Assembly: GCA_022822855.1 (NCBI GenBank)
Contig: JAJDYG010000032.1
Location: 1 to 45,800, forward strand
Direction of reading: 5' to 3'
Source of the DNA: Dehalococcoidia bacterium
GTDB lineage: Bacteria; Chloroflexota; Dehalococcoidia; Bin125
Length of the DNA: 45,800 nucleotides
Of the stretch, positions 8,311 through 16,959 are shown piece after piece. The translations under genes and the position numbers were made by a program. The notes under the pieces were generated by a model, which searched no databases, was not told the origin of the DNA, and saw nothing but the letters and a program-made list of their open reading frames with translations. Each line of letters begins with the position of its first letter. Positions within the stretch are counted from its first letter, which is position 1.

Positions 8311-10022
8311 GAGACGACCGCCGCCTGCAACAGGTCTGAGGCGCTGGCGCGGTTGGCGTCGGTCTGCCCGCCGAGCATGTCGGCCAACTCGGTGACGCGT
8401 TGCTCCGGCGTGAGCAGTCTGACGTCCACGCCGGTACGGCCGTTGAGGGTCGACTTGCTGACCGTGACGTGTTCGCGGGCGCGCGCGGCGACCTGGGGCA
8501 GATGGGTAATGCAGATCACCTGCCGACGATCTCCGAGACGAGCGAGCCGCTCGCCGATCATTCCTCCGCTGCGTCCTCCGAGGCCGACGTCGATCTCGTC
8601 GAAGACCATGAGCGGTACTACGTCACTTTCGCCCAAGACGGCCTTGATTGCCAGCGTGAGGCGCGCGGTTTCGCCGCCGGAGGCGACTCGCCGCAGCGGA
8701 CGCAGCGGAGCGTCGGGGTTGAAGGCGACGAGCAGCTCGACCTGGTCTATGCCGTTCTGGTCGAAGCCGCAGGCGCTGTCGTCGATTTGCAGGGTTCGCG
8801 CATCCGATGAGGGCGGGATGTTCTCGAAACAGAACTCGATGCGGGCGCCGGGCAGGCGCAGATCTTCGCACTCTCGCGAGACGGCCTGGGCCAGGGCCTC
8901 GGCGGCCTGTCTGCGGCTGAGGCTCAGCTCGAGCGCGGCGTCGGCGAGGTCGGCGGCGAGCTGCTCGGCTTCGGCGGCCAGAGCGTCGCTGTCGGCGGAT
9001 TCTCGTTCCAGCCGATCAGCCTGGGCGTCGGCTTGTTGTCCATAAGCGATGACGTCGGCGATGGTGTCGCCCCAGCGGCGCTTCATGTCTCCGAGCAGGG
9101 CGATTCTCGATTCGACATCCGACAACTGATCGGGATCGAGTTCGACTTGATCGGCGTAACCGCGCAAGGAGCGCAGCGCTTCGGCCGACTGCTCGAATGC
9201 GGTCTCGAGGGCTTCCGCGATTGGACTAGCGGCCTCGTCGATTTCGGCGATTCGGCGGACGGCGCTCAAGGCCTCGCCCAACGAGTCGCTCTCGAGGGAG
9301 GCAATGGCGTCGGACGCCTGCGCGGCGAGGGTCTGGGCGTGGACGAGCCGCTGGTGGCGGCTCTGGAGTTCGTGCTCTTCGTCGGCGCGGAGGCCGGCGG
9401 CGGCGATTTCCGAGGCTTCGTGCCGCAGCAGCGCGATCCTGCGCACTCGTTCGCGTTCGCTCCGGGACAGGTCGCCGAGCTGGCGGTCGAGAGTGCTCAG
9501 TCGCCGGACCATCGCCGACACGGCGTCGCGTTGATGCTCGACGCCGCCGAATCGGTCGAGCAGCTCCAGTTGTTCCTGCGGGCGGAGCAGGGAGAGATGC
9601 TCGCGCTGGCCGTGAACGTCGGCGAGCATCGGCGCGAGTTGGCGGAGGACCCCGACGGTCGCGGCTCGATCGTTGATGCGCAGACGGCCGCCGAGCCGCT
9701 GGGCGCCGTCTCGGGGGCGGCTGACCGTGCGCCTGACGATGAGCTCGCCTTCGAAGGGGATGTCGGCGTCGGAGAGCAACCTGGCGACGGGACCGTAGGC
9801 TTCGCTGGCGGCGAGATCGAACGTTGCCTCGACGTCGGCGGCTGCGGCTCCGGGGCGGATCGTCTCGGCGTCGGCGGGAGCTCCCAGGGCGAACGCGAGC
9901 GCCTGGATGAGGACGCTCTTGCCGGCTCCGGTCTCGCCGGTGATCACGGTGAATCCGGGTTGCAGGTCGAGTTCGACGCGGGCGGCCAGCGCGAAGTCAC
10001 GCAGGTTCAGGCCGATCAACAC
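8307..10022 (-). CDS. recN: DNA repair protein RecN
   Basis: RecN, an SMC-like ATPase acting in double-strand break repair, 571 aa from the GTG at 10022. That start is preferred because AGAGGAG lies 6 bases upstream and the protein then begins MLIGLNLRDFALAARVEL, the canonical RecN start; the ATG at 10076 has no ribosome site. Walker A is GETGAGKS (residues 29-36). A long Ala/Glu/Arg coiled coil fills the middle, then the signature region RVASGGETARLTLAIK and Walker B VFDEIDVGLGG, followed by THLPQVAARA. It is separated from nadK by 393 bp, so it may have its own promoter. It overlaps the downstream acetyltransferase by 4 bp. Confidence 0.95.
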   Translation of the reverse strand: MLIGLNLRDFALAARVELDLQPGFTVITGETGAGKSVLIQALAFALGAPADAETIRPGAAAADVEATFDLAASEAYGPVARLLSDADIPFEGELIVRRTVSRPRDGAQRLGGRLRINDRAATVGVLRQLAPMLADVHGQREHLSLLRPQEQLELLDRFGGVEHQRDAVSAMVRRLSTLDRQLGDLSRSERERVRRIALLRHEASEIAAAGLRADEEHELQSRHQRLVHAQTLAAQASDAIASLESDSLGEALSAVRRIAEIDEAASPIAEALETAFEQSAEALRSLRGYADQVELDPDQLSDVESRIALLGDMKRRWGDTIADVIAYGQQADAQADRLERESADSDALAAEAEQLAADLADAALELSLSRRQAAEALAQAVSRECEDLRLPGARIEFCFENIPPSSDARTLQIDDSACGFDQNGIDQVELLVAFNPDAPLRPLRRVASGGETARLTLAIKAVLGESDVVPLMVFDEIDVGLGGRSGGMIGERLARLGDRRQVICITHLPQVAARAREHVTVSKSTLNGRTGVDVRLLTPEQRVTELADMLGGQTDANRASASDLLQAAVVS

Positions 10023-10415
10023 CGCGGGCTCCTCTGACTGGAACGGACGCGCGCCCGCAATGGAGCACATGTTCATCTTATCGGAATCGGCGTCGTTGGC
10101 CGTTGAAAACCAGTGAAAATTCGGGCCCGCTCACACTAGCCTCGCTCCGCGTCGCCGCATGCCTGCCCCCGGCTCGACCAGGGGACACGGGGCCCAGATC
10201 TCGACGCCTGGGAGCAGCAACGCCTTCATCCTTGGCTCAACGGTGGAGCGGCAGGACCCACACACAAACGTCGAGCTGAGGCCAACGTGGTTCTGCGCGC
10301 GAACCTGGTTGCTCTGGGCCCCGTGTCAAGCACGGGGCGACGATCGCTCGCGGCATTACGAACGGCGTCGGCAGCTTAAGTCCTAAATTCATTTGAGTGA
10401 ATATGTGAACACACC
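10023..10415. other. Gene-free interval between nadK and recN with repeat fragments
   Basis: No gene is supported. Bases 10308-10343 carry a type A palindrome (CCCCGTG-TCAAG-CACGGGG) in minus orientation. A worn copy in the other orientation lies near 10168-10200 (GGGGACACGGGGCCCAGATC). An AT-rich island at 10383-10405 has the small dyad ATTCA-TTTGAG-TGAAT right after the nadK stop. It probably contains the recN promoter; no clear LexA-type site was found. Confidence 0.5.
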
Positions 10416-11324
10416 TTAGGAGGGTTCGGCGGTCTTCTGGTCAAAGGCTTCGACGCCGGTGCGTGAGACGGCTTCGAGTCTTCGTTCGTCGAGCCAGGCG
10501 AGGCGCTTGCCGAGTTGGGCGAAGAACGGCCGCTCGCCGAAGCGGACTAGTCGCGCGAGCGATTCGCTGCGGCGCACCTGGACGCCTCCGCCCGGCTTCA
10601 AGGGGAAGGGGCGCTGGCCGTCGACGGAGAGTGAGCCGGGGTGTTCGCGTCCGAGGCGCAGGTCGATGACGGCGTCGCCGGGGAGGACCATCGGGGCCGC
10701 CTGCGCCAGGTGCGGGGCGACCGGCGTGAGCACCACGCTGCGCGCCTGGGGATGCAGGATCGGACCGCCGGCGGAGAGCGAGTAGCCGGTGCTGCCCGTC
10801 GCCGAGGCGACGACGACGGCATCGGCTCGGACGACGCCGACGAGGTCGCCTCCGACCCAGACGGCGACATAGGCCGGCTGTCCCAGGCTGCCTCGGCCGA
10901 TCATGACGTCGTTGAGGGCGGTGAGAGTGCTCGGCGCTTCGCCCTCGACCGAGATCGGCCGGGCCTGGAGCATGGCGCGATCCTCGACGACGAAGTCGCC
11001 ATCAAGCAGTGCGGGCAGGTGATCGTCGACCTGCTCCGGCAAGAGTTCGGTCAGAAATGCCTGACGGCCGAGATCGACGCCGAGAATGAGGCAGTCGTGT
11101 CCGGCGCTGGCTCGGGCGGCGCGGAGGATGGTGCCGTCGCCGCCGAGGCAGATCAGCAGATCGGTCCGGGGCAAATGCTCGGTGGAGCGCTCGGGTTCCC
11201 AGGGCATCGATGTCCAGACATCGATGCCACGCTTGTTGAGCTTCTTCGCAAGTTCGTCGGCGGAGATGCGGGCCTCATCGAGGCGCGGGTGGTAGTAGAT
11301 GCCGACGCACTTGATCTCGGTCAC
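10416..11324 (-). CDS. nadK: NAD kinase
   Basis: NAD+ kinase (ppnK/nadK), makes NADP+ from NAD+ and ATP (or polyphosphate); 302 aa from the GTG at 11324. This start overlaps the tlyA stop as GTGA, a common coupling geometry; another GTG at 11348 would add 8 residues. Motifs: LGGDGTIL (residues 60-67, GGDG with the catalytic Asp), NDVMIGRG, ASATGSTGYSLSAGGPI and the C-terminal PFPLKPGGGVQVRRS. The length is normal. The order tlyA-nadK-recN is common in Gram-positive-type bacteria. Confidence 0.94.
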   Translation of the reverse strand: MTEIKCVGIYYHPRLDEARISADELAKKLNKRGIDVWTSMPWEPERSTEHLPRTDLLICLGGDGTILRAARASAGHDCLILGVDLGRQAFLTELLPEQVDDHLPALLDGDFVVEDRAMLQARPISVEGEAPSTLTALNDVMIGRGSLGQPAYVAVWVGGDLVGVVRADAVVVASATGSTGYSLSAGGPILHPQARSVVLTPVAPHLAQAAPMVLPGDAVIDLRLGREHPGSLSVDGQRPFPLKPGGGVQVRRSESLARLVRFGERPFFAQLGKRLAWLDERRLEAVSRTGVEAFDQKTAEPS

Positions 11325-12073
11325 GGTGTCCGAAGCCAGACGAACCACTCGCGATTCCCGGCCGGGCCGGCGAGCGGTGATTTGAGGATGCCTCCGACGC
11401 GCCAGTCCTGGGCCAGCGCCCAGGCGACGACGCTGCTGACTGCTCGGCCCTGGACGAGGCGGTCGCGGACGACTCCGCCGTCATCGACCTCGTCCGGCGG
11501 CGCCTCGAATTGCGGTTTGACCAGCGCGATCACGTCTGAACCGGGCGACAGCGCGGCGGCGGCGCAAGGCAGAACCTGGCTCAGACCGATGAAGGACACG
11601 TCGACCGTCGCCAGATCAGGCGACTCGTCCAGACTCGGCATGTCGCAGATGTGTGTGCGTTCCATCGAGGTCACGCGGGGATTGCGGCGGAGTTGCTCGG
11701 CCAGTTGTCCGTAGCCGACGTCGACCGCGTAGACATGGCGCGCGCCTCGACGGAGCAGCAGATCGGTGAAACCGCCGGTTGATGCTCCGACATCGAGGCA
11801 GGTTCGTCCGTCAACGGGAATCGGCCACTGATCGAGGGCGGCGATGAGCTTGTCTGCGCCTCGCGAGACAAATTCCCGGATCTCCTTGACGTCAAGGTCT
11901 GCGTCTTCAGCGAGTTGCTGGCCGGGTTGGGCGTATCGTTTGCCGTTGCCGTGAACTCGGCCGGCCATGATCAACGCTCGGGCGGTTGTGAGGTCTGTGG
12001 CGGCGCCTCGTTGGACCAACAGCTCGTCGACCCGCACGCGTCGGGATCGGCTGGGCGCGGAGGCGCGTGACAT
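11321..12073 (-). CDS. tlyA: TlyA family rRNA 2'-O-methyltransferase
   Basis: TlyA-family protein, 250 aa. It has an N-terminal S4 RNA-binding domain (residues 12-70, VRVDELLVQRG...ARALIMAGRV) followed by an FtsJ-like methyltransferase domain with the SAM motif DVGASTGGFTDLLLRRGA and the catalytic-region segments DVSFIGL and LVKPQFEA. In mycobacteria TlyA methylates cytidines of 16S and 23S rRNA and sets capreomycin sensitivity; many homologues are annotated as hemolysin. Its ATG overlaps the clpX stop by one base (TGATG), and nadK follows with a 4-bp overlap, so clpX-tlyA-nadK is one transcript. Confidence 0.92.
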   Translation of the reverse strand: MSRASAPSRSRRVRVDELLVQRGAATDLTTARALIMAGRVHGNGKRYAQPGQQLAEDADLDVKEIREFVSRGADKLIAALDQWPIPVDGRTCLDVGASTGGFTDLLLRRGARHVYAVDVGYGQLAEQLRRNPRVTSMERTHICDMPSLDESPDLATVDVSFIGLSQVLPCAAAALSPGSDVIALVKPQFEAPPDEVDDGGVVRDRLVQGRAVSSVVAWALAQDWRVGGILKSPLAGPAGNREWFVWLRTP

Positions 12074-13404
12074 CAGGCGCTTTCCTGGCGCGGGGCCAAT
12101 CGTCCGTCGTCTCGGCGGCGGATTGCTTCGTACTCGACGGCCAGGCCCTGATCATTGAGCAGCAGCGGGTGTTCCTGGCGGCGAACGGTGTCGGCGTTGA
12201 CGACGCACTTCTTGACCTCGGGACGGCCTGGCACCTCGAACATGACGTCAAGCAACAGATCCTCGACGACGGTGCGCAGGCCTCGCGCTCCGGTGGCCTC
12301 GGCGATCGCGTGCTCGGCGATCGCTTCCAGCGCTTCTGGGGTGAAGCTGAGTTCGACGCCGTCCATGTCGAAGAAGCGCTCGTACTGGCGGACGAGGGCG
12401 TTCTTGGGCTCGGTCAGGATGCGGACCAGCGAGGCCTGGTCGAGCTGGTCGAGGGTGACAACGACCGGCAGACGACCGACGAATTCGGGGATCAGTCCGT
12501 ACTTCTGCAGGTCGTCGTGGCTGAGGTGATGCAGCAGGTGGTCGCGATCCTCGGCGGTCCGAGCGGCGGAGCCGAAGCCGATGTTGCGGATGCCGGTCGT
12601 GACTCGGCGGTCGATGACCTGCTCGAGGCCCTCGAACGCGCCGCCGCAGATGAAGAGGATCTTGCTGGTGTCGATCTGGAGGAATTCCTGGTGCGGGTGC
12701 TTGCGTCCGCCCTGGGGCGGGACGGACGCGACCGTGCCTTCGACGATCTTGAGCAAGGCCTGCTGGACGCCCTCGCCGGAGACGTCTCGGGTAATCGAGG
12801 GGTTGTCCGCCTTGCGGGCGATCTTGTCGATTTCGTCGATGTAGATGATGCCCCGCTCGGCCCGGGCGATGTCGAAGTCCGCCGCCTGGATGAGGTGGAG
12901 CAGGATGTTCTCGACATCCTCGCCGACGTATCCGGCCTCGGTCAGGGCCGTGGCGTCTGCGATCGAGAAGGGGACATCGAGAATCCGGGCGAGGGTCGAC
13001 GCGAGCAGGGTCTTGCCGGAACCGGTGGGACCGACGAGCAGGATATTGCTCTTCTCGAGTTCGACCTCGTCGTCGGGATCGACGACGGTGTTGATCCGCT
13101 TGTAGTGGTTGTAGACGGCAACGGCGAGAACGCGCTTCGCCTCGTCCTGGCCGACGACGTGCTCGCAGAGGCGGTCGTAGATGGCCAGCGGAGGCAGCGT
13201 CTGGGGCGGGCTGGATGCGGCCTGCGGCTCGGGCGGCGCCGAGTTGAGCTGCTCGTCCTGGATGACGGCGCGGCAGGCCTCGACGCATTCATTGCAGATG
13301 TAAACGCCGCCCGGTCCAGCGACGAGGCGGCGCACCTGGGCCTGGTCCTTCATGCAGAACGAACAGTGATACTGACTGCGTCCACCGCCATGTGCACTGC
13401 TCAT
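12073..13404 (-). CDS. clpX: ATP-dependent Clp protease ATP-binding subunit ClpX
   Basis: ClpX unfoldase, 443 aa, feeds substrates into ClpP. The N-terminal zinc-binding domain has C14-x2-C17 and C37-x2-C40. An acidic/Pro linker follows, then the AAA+ domain with Walker A GPTGSGKT, Walker [11 protein letters not shown] and the sensor region. The ClpP-docking IGF loop is present (NIGFGSA), as is the C-terminal small domain [23 protein letters not shown] ribosome site lies 5 bases ahead of the ATG. It sits 96 bp after clpP in tig-clpP-clpX order; the gap contains a dyad (13448-13462) that might regulate a separate clpX start. Confidence 0.97.
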   Translation of the reverse strand: MSSAHGGGRSQYHCSFCMKDQAQVRRLVAGPGGVYICNECVEACRAVIQDEQLNSAPPEPQAASSPPQTLPPLAIYDRLCEHVVGQDEAKRVLAVAVYNHYKRINTVVDPDDEVELEKSNILLVGPTGSGKTLLASTLARILDVPFSIADATALTEAGYVGEDVENILLHLIQAADFDIARAERGIIYIDEIDKIARKADNPSITRDVSGEGVQQALLKIVEGTVASVPPQGGRKHPHQEFLQIDTSKILFICGGAFEGLEQVIDRRVTTGIRNIGFGSAARTAEDRDHLLHHLSHDDLQKYGLIPEFVGRLPVVVTLDQLDQASLVRILTEPKNALVRQYERFFDMDGVELSFTPEALEAIAEHAIAEATGARGLRTVVEDLLLDVMFEVPGRPEVKKCVVNADTVRRQEHPLLLNDQGLAVEYEAIRRRDDGRLAPRQESA

Positions 13405-13447
13405 CAGCTCCTGCCCTTCCCTTGCGCCTCCGTGCGTCTGCTATCGA

Positions 13448-13462
13448 GAACGATTGGCGTTC
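13448..13462. promoter_or_regulatory. Dyad in the clpP-clpX gap
   Basis: GAACG-ATTGG-CGTTC is a perfect 5-bp inverted repeat about 44 bp upstream of the clpX ATG. It could be an operator for an internal promoter. It does not match CIRCE, CtsR or ClgR sites as I know them, and chance is possible in GC-rich DNA. Confidence 0.22.
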
Positions 13463-13500
13463 ACAGCGAGCGAGCGCCGCGTGATCAGCACGTGTAGATG

Positions 13501-14157
13501 CTACGCGCCTGCGGCGGCGGCTGCATCTCCGGCGGTTTCGCTGGAGAGCACGGAGTCCACCAGTCCGTATTCCTGCGCCTGTTCGGAGTCGAGGTAGAAG
13601 TCGCGGTCGGTGTCGGCCGCGATCCGGTCGAGGGGCTGGCCGGTGTGCCTGGCGAGAATCTGGCGGATCGTCTCGTTGTTGCGAAGGATCTCGCGGGCCG
13701 CAATCTCGATGTCAGAGGCCTGACCGCGCGCGCCGCCAAGCGCCTGGTGCATGTGGATCGTGGCGTGCGGCAGGGCGAATCGCTTTCCGGCCGCGCCGGC
13801 CGAGAGCAGCACCGTGCCCATCGAGGCGGACATGCCGACGCAGATCGTGGACACGTCGGCCTTGATCAGCTGCATCGTGTCGTAGATCGCGAGGCCGGCG
13901 GTGATCACGCCGCCCGGCGAGTTCACGTAGAGCTGGATGTCGCGGTCCGGGTCCTCGCGGTCGAGGTAGAGGAGCTGCGCAACGATCACGTTGGCAATCT
14001 GGTCATCGATCGGCGTGCCGAGGAAGATGATGCGCTCGCGCAGGAGCAACGAGTAGATGTCGTAGGCTCGCTCCCCGCGGTTGGTCGTTTCGACGACCAT
14101 CGGGATGATGTCGCTGGGGCGAGTCAGGGAACTGCTCGCGGAGTGGCTCAGGGTCAT
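13501..14157 (-). CDS. clpP: ATP-dependent Clp protease proteolytic subunit
   Basis: ClpP serine protease, 218 aa, forms the proteolytic barrel with ClpX. Catalytic triad by motif: S112 in GMSASMG, H137 in HMHQALGG and D186 in TDRDFYL. The substrate-groove motif [11 protein letters not shown] and the handle region [12 protein letters not shown] are present. The first 20 residues may be a propeptide, as [17 protein letters not shown] is the usual mature-like start. The ATG at 14157 has AAGGAG 7 bases upstream. The C-terminus ends in an Ala-rich tail. It lies 98 bp after tig and 96 bp before clpX. Confidence 0.96.
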   Translation of the reverse strand: MTLSHSASSSLTRPSDIIPMVVETTNRGERAYDIYSLLLRERIIFLGTPIDDQIANVIVAQLLYLDREDPDRDIQLYVNSPGGVITAGLAIYDTMQLIKADVSTICVGMSASMGTVLLSAGAAGKRFALPHATIHMHQALGGARGQASDIEIAAREILRNNETIRQILARHTGQPLDRIAADTDRDFYLDSEQAQEYGLVDSVLSSETAGDAAAAAGA

Positions 14158-14255
14158 GGAACGCTCCTTCGCGGATTAAGTGTAGTCACGATTGGTCAAG
14201 GCGCGGTTACACAGCAGACATCGGCGGACAGAACTGACTGGCATATCGGGGACCG

Positions 14256-15716
14256 TTATCCGCCCGCCTCATCGGCCTCGTCAGCTTCGTCGGTTGCGTC
14301 CGGGGAGTCGACGGCAGCGTCGGAACCCTCGTCGATCGCCTCGTCCACCGCTGCCCCGTCCACCGCTGCCTCCGCCCCGTCGTCCTCGCCTTCGGCTGAG
14401 TCGCCCTCACCTTCGCTTGTGTCGTCGGAGACGCCGGCGGCGTGGTTGGTCAGGGCGATCTGTTGCAGGCGCTCGATCGTCCGCTCACGCACGAGGCGGG
14501 CCTGAACGTTGGCGCGAATGCCCTCGTCTTCGAGCATTCGCTCGGTCTGCTCGGCGTCCTGAGCGGGCATACCGGCGAGCATCTGCTGCAGGTCGGCGGT
14601 GATCTCTTCGTCCAGGACCTCGATCTCTTCAGCCTCGCTGATGTTCTGCAGGACCAGCGTGTTGATCACGCGCTCGTTGGCCTGGGTCCGGAAACTTGCC
14701 AGGAGCTGCTCGCCCTGTTCGCTGCTGTCGCGCAGGAAGGTGGCCGGATCCTGGCCCATCTGCCTGGCGAAGTCCTGGCGCATGTGCTCGATCTCGTGCT
14801 CGACCAGGGCGGGCGGATACTCGAGCGTAGTGCGCTCGACGGCGGCCTGCATGACCGCCTGGCTGAACTCTTCCTCCGCCTGCCGGTCGGTCTGTTCGCG
14901 CAGGCCCGACTCGACACGCTCGCGCAGGGCGGCGTAGGTCTCGAACTCCTCCGACACCTCCATCGCGAAATCGTCGTCCGGCTCGGGCAGTTCTTCCGAC
15001 TTGACGTCATGGATGGTGACGGTGAAGGTGACCGTCTTACCCGCGACCTCCTCGTCATCCCAGTCTTCGTCCACATCAATCGGAATGACGTGTTCCTCAC
15101 CGACGGCGACGCCGACCAGTTTCTCGCTCAGTCCGGGAACGCCGATCACGGAGCCTTCGCGCAGATGGAACTCGGCGCCGGGCTGGTCGAGGATTTGCTC
15201 GCCGTCCACCTCGGCTCGGACATCGGCGGTGACTCGGTCGTCGAGCTCCGGTTCGCGCTCGACGGGCTCGAGCAGCGCGTGTTGGCGCCGCAGTTCCAGC
15301 AGCCGATCCTCGAGCATCTCCTCCGAGAACTGGCTCTCGGGCTTGGCGATCGAGATGCCGCGGTAATCGCCGAGCTCGACGACCGGCTGCAGCGGGATCG
15401 TCGCGGTGAAGGTGACCGGCTCGCGTCCGGTGACTTCGATGCTGGGCTGCGCGACCGGTTCCAGCTCTTCCTGCTCGAGCGCCTCGGCCAGCGCCTGCGG
15501 CAGCAGTCGCTCAGCGGCCTCTTCGAAGACGGCGTCGGGTCCCAGGGCGCTTTCGACGACCCGGCGCGGGGCCTTGCCCTTGCGGAATCCCGGGATCCGG
15601 AAGCGCTGCGAGAGGCGTCTCGCGGCCTGATCGAGGGACTTTGTGACACGGGCGTCGTCGAGCTCGATCTCGAGCAGCATCTGCGCCTCGGGGATGCGTT
15701 CAGCAGTAACTTTCAT
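14256..15716 (-). CDS. tig: Trigger factor
   Basis: Trigger factor, the ribosome-bound chaperone and peptidyl-prolyl isomerase, 486 aa. The N-terminal ribosome-binding domain has the signature FRIPGFRKGKAPRRVVE (residues 39-55; core GFRKGK). An FKBP-type domain follows (about 150-245) and then a helical C-terminal chaperone domain. After about residue 427 the chain becomes a low-complexity Asp/Glu/Ala tail of roughly 60 residues, longer and more acidic than usual. The ATG is preceded by GAAGG. It heads tig-clpP-clpX-tlyA-nadK. A possible extended -10 (TGATATGCT, minus strand, 15770-15762) lies upstream. Confidence 0.96.
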   Translation of the reverse strand: MKVTAERIPEAQMLLEIELDDARVTKSLDQAARRLSQRFRIPGFRKGKAPRRVVESALGPDAVFEEAAERLLPQALAEALEQEELEPVAQPSIEVTGREPVTFTATIPLQPVVELGDYRGISIAKPESQFSEEMLEDRLLELRRQHALLEPVEREPELDDRVTADVRAEVDGEQILDQPGAEFHLREGSVIGVPGLSEKLVGVAVGEEHVIPIDVDEDWDDEEVAGKTVTFTVTIHDVKSEELPEPDDDFAMEVSEEFETYAALRERVESGLREQTDRQAEEEFSQAVMQAAVERTTLEYPPALVEHEIEHMRQDFARQMGQDPATFLRDSSEQGEQLLASFRTQANERVINTLVLQNISEAEEIEVLDEEITADLQQMLAGMPAQDAEQTERMLEDEGIRANVQARLVRERTIERLQQIALTNHAAGVSDDTSEGEGDSAEGEDDGAEAAVDGAAVDEAIDEGSDAAVDSPDATDEADEADEAGG

Positions 15717-15761
15717 CGGTCAACCTTCATCGCCCAACGGCTGCGGGCATAGCTGCGGCTG

Positions 15762-15770
15762 AGCATATCA
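15762..15770 (-). promoter_or_regulatory. Candidate extended -10 promoter of the tig-clp operon
   Basis: On the minus strand TGATATGCT is an extended -10 form (TG-n-TATGCT), 46 bases ahead of the tig ATG and after the stop of the upstream permease. No good -35 hexamer was seen. It also lies in a small dyad GCTGA-TATGC-TCAGC. Confidence 0.25.
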
Positions 15771-15792
15771 GCGCCCCTGCGGAAGACCGGTT

Positions 15793-16959
15793 CTATCGCC
15801 CTCGGGGGTTGAGGACGTCGTTGATCGCATCGCCGAGCAGGTTGAAGGCGAGCATCAGCACCAACAGGAAGACGAAGGGCACTGCCATGAGCCAGGGATA
15901 CAGGAGGAGCGAGGTACGCCCGCCGGCATTCTCGACCATGATTCCGAACGAAGGAGTCGGCGGCGTGATTCCGATGCCGAGCCAGGTGAGAACGACCTCC
16001 GCCCCGGCGATCTCTCCCAATGACGCGCTGAACCTGACGATGAACCAGGGCAGGATTCCGGGGAACAGGTGGCGGATCAGGACGCGCGGGGTCCGCGCTC
16101 CAATCGTCTCGGCGGCCAGGATGTAGTCCGATTCGCGTAGCGCGAGCACCTGTGCTCGATAGAACCTCGCCGATCCCGCCCAGCCGACCAACGATGTGGC
16201 AAAGACGATGAGCACGTAGTCGTCCACGCCCTGCGCGATCAGCCAACCCATACCGGTCGCGTCTTCAATCGCTCTGAACCAGTCCTCCCATTGATCTCGG
16301 AAGACGGCAACGATCACGATCAGGAACAGCAGCCCCGGCATCGCCAGCATCACGTCGCCGATGCGCATGATGATCTGATCGATGAAGCCGCCGCGATAAC
16401 CAGCCAGCAGACCGAGGCCAAGACCAAGAAACAGATTTCCGAATAGCACTGAGATGACGCTGATGATGAGCGTGGTGCGGAGCGAGAACATGGCTCTTGC
16501 GAATGCGTCGCGGCCATTGCGGTCCGTGCCAAACCAATGCCGCGAGGATGGCCCCTGCAGCGACTCGTCGCCGCTCAACACCAGCTCGGTGCGGGCCGGT
16601 AAGACGGTGTCGGCGGTCAAGGCGCCGTATTCGTCCACGATCTCGGGATTGAGTTCGTTGAGCGTCGCCAACTCGACATCGAGACGCTGGGTAAACGCCC
16701 TAAGAGTCTCCGGCGAGCCATCTACTTCGCGTATCGAGCGCCTCTGGCTCAGATTGGACACCGTCGGATCCTGCAGACCGATGTCAACTCCAAAGGCGTC
16801 GAGCAAGGTGTAGGCGCCGGCCCCGTAGAGGACGATGATGACAATGATGCAAACAACCGCGATCCTCTTGCGCAGGATCGCTCGCAACCCACGCATCCAG
16901 GGGGTCTCTGAGCGCTGGGGCATCGCCCATTGTGGTTGAGGTTCGGCGCGTACTGTCAT
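15793..16959 (-). CDS. ABC transporter permease, DppC type, with LysM-like loop insert
   Basis: Inner-membrane permease of a peptide-type importer, 388 aa, longer than the DppC at 1084 (316 aa). After a membrane helix at about residues 32-52 there is a large outer loop (53-140) before the family signature HWFGTDRNGRDAFARAMFS. Inside it, residues 82-130 read like a LysM fold (SPETLRAFTQRLDVELATL, then NELNPEI and TVLPARTELVL), normally a peptidoglycan- or glycan-binding module. The EAA loop is AAETIGARTPRVLIRHLFPG and the C-terminus GDAINDVLNPRGR. Its ATG overlaps the DppB-type stop by 4 bp (ATGA). Last gene of binding protein-DppB-DppC; the ATPases are not here. Confidence 0.9.
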   Translation of the reverse strand: MTVRAEPQPQWAMPQRSETPWMRGLRAILRKRIAVVCIIVIIVLYGAGAYTLLDAFGVDIGLQDPTVSNLSQRRSIREVDGSPETLRAFTQRLDVELATLNELNPEIVDEYGALTADTVLPARTELVLSGDESLQGPSSRHWFGTDRNGRDAFARAMFSLRTTLIISVISVLFGNLFLGLGLGLLAGYRGGFIDQIIMRIGDVMLAMPGLLFLIVIVAVFRDQWEDWFRAIEDATGMGWLIAQGVDDYVLIVFATSLVGWAGSARFYRAQVLALRESDYILAAETIGARTPRVLIRHLFPGILPWFIVRFSASLGEIAGAEVVLTWLGIGITPPTPSFGIMVENAGGRTSLLLYPWLMAVPFVFLLVLMLAFNLLGDAINDVLNPRGR

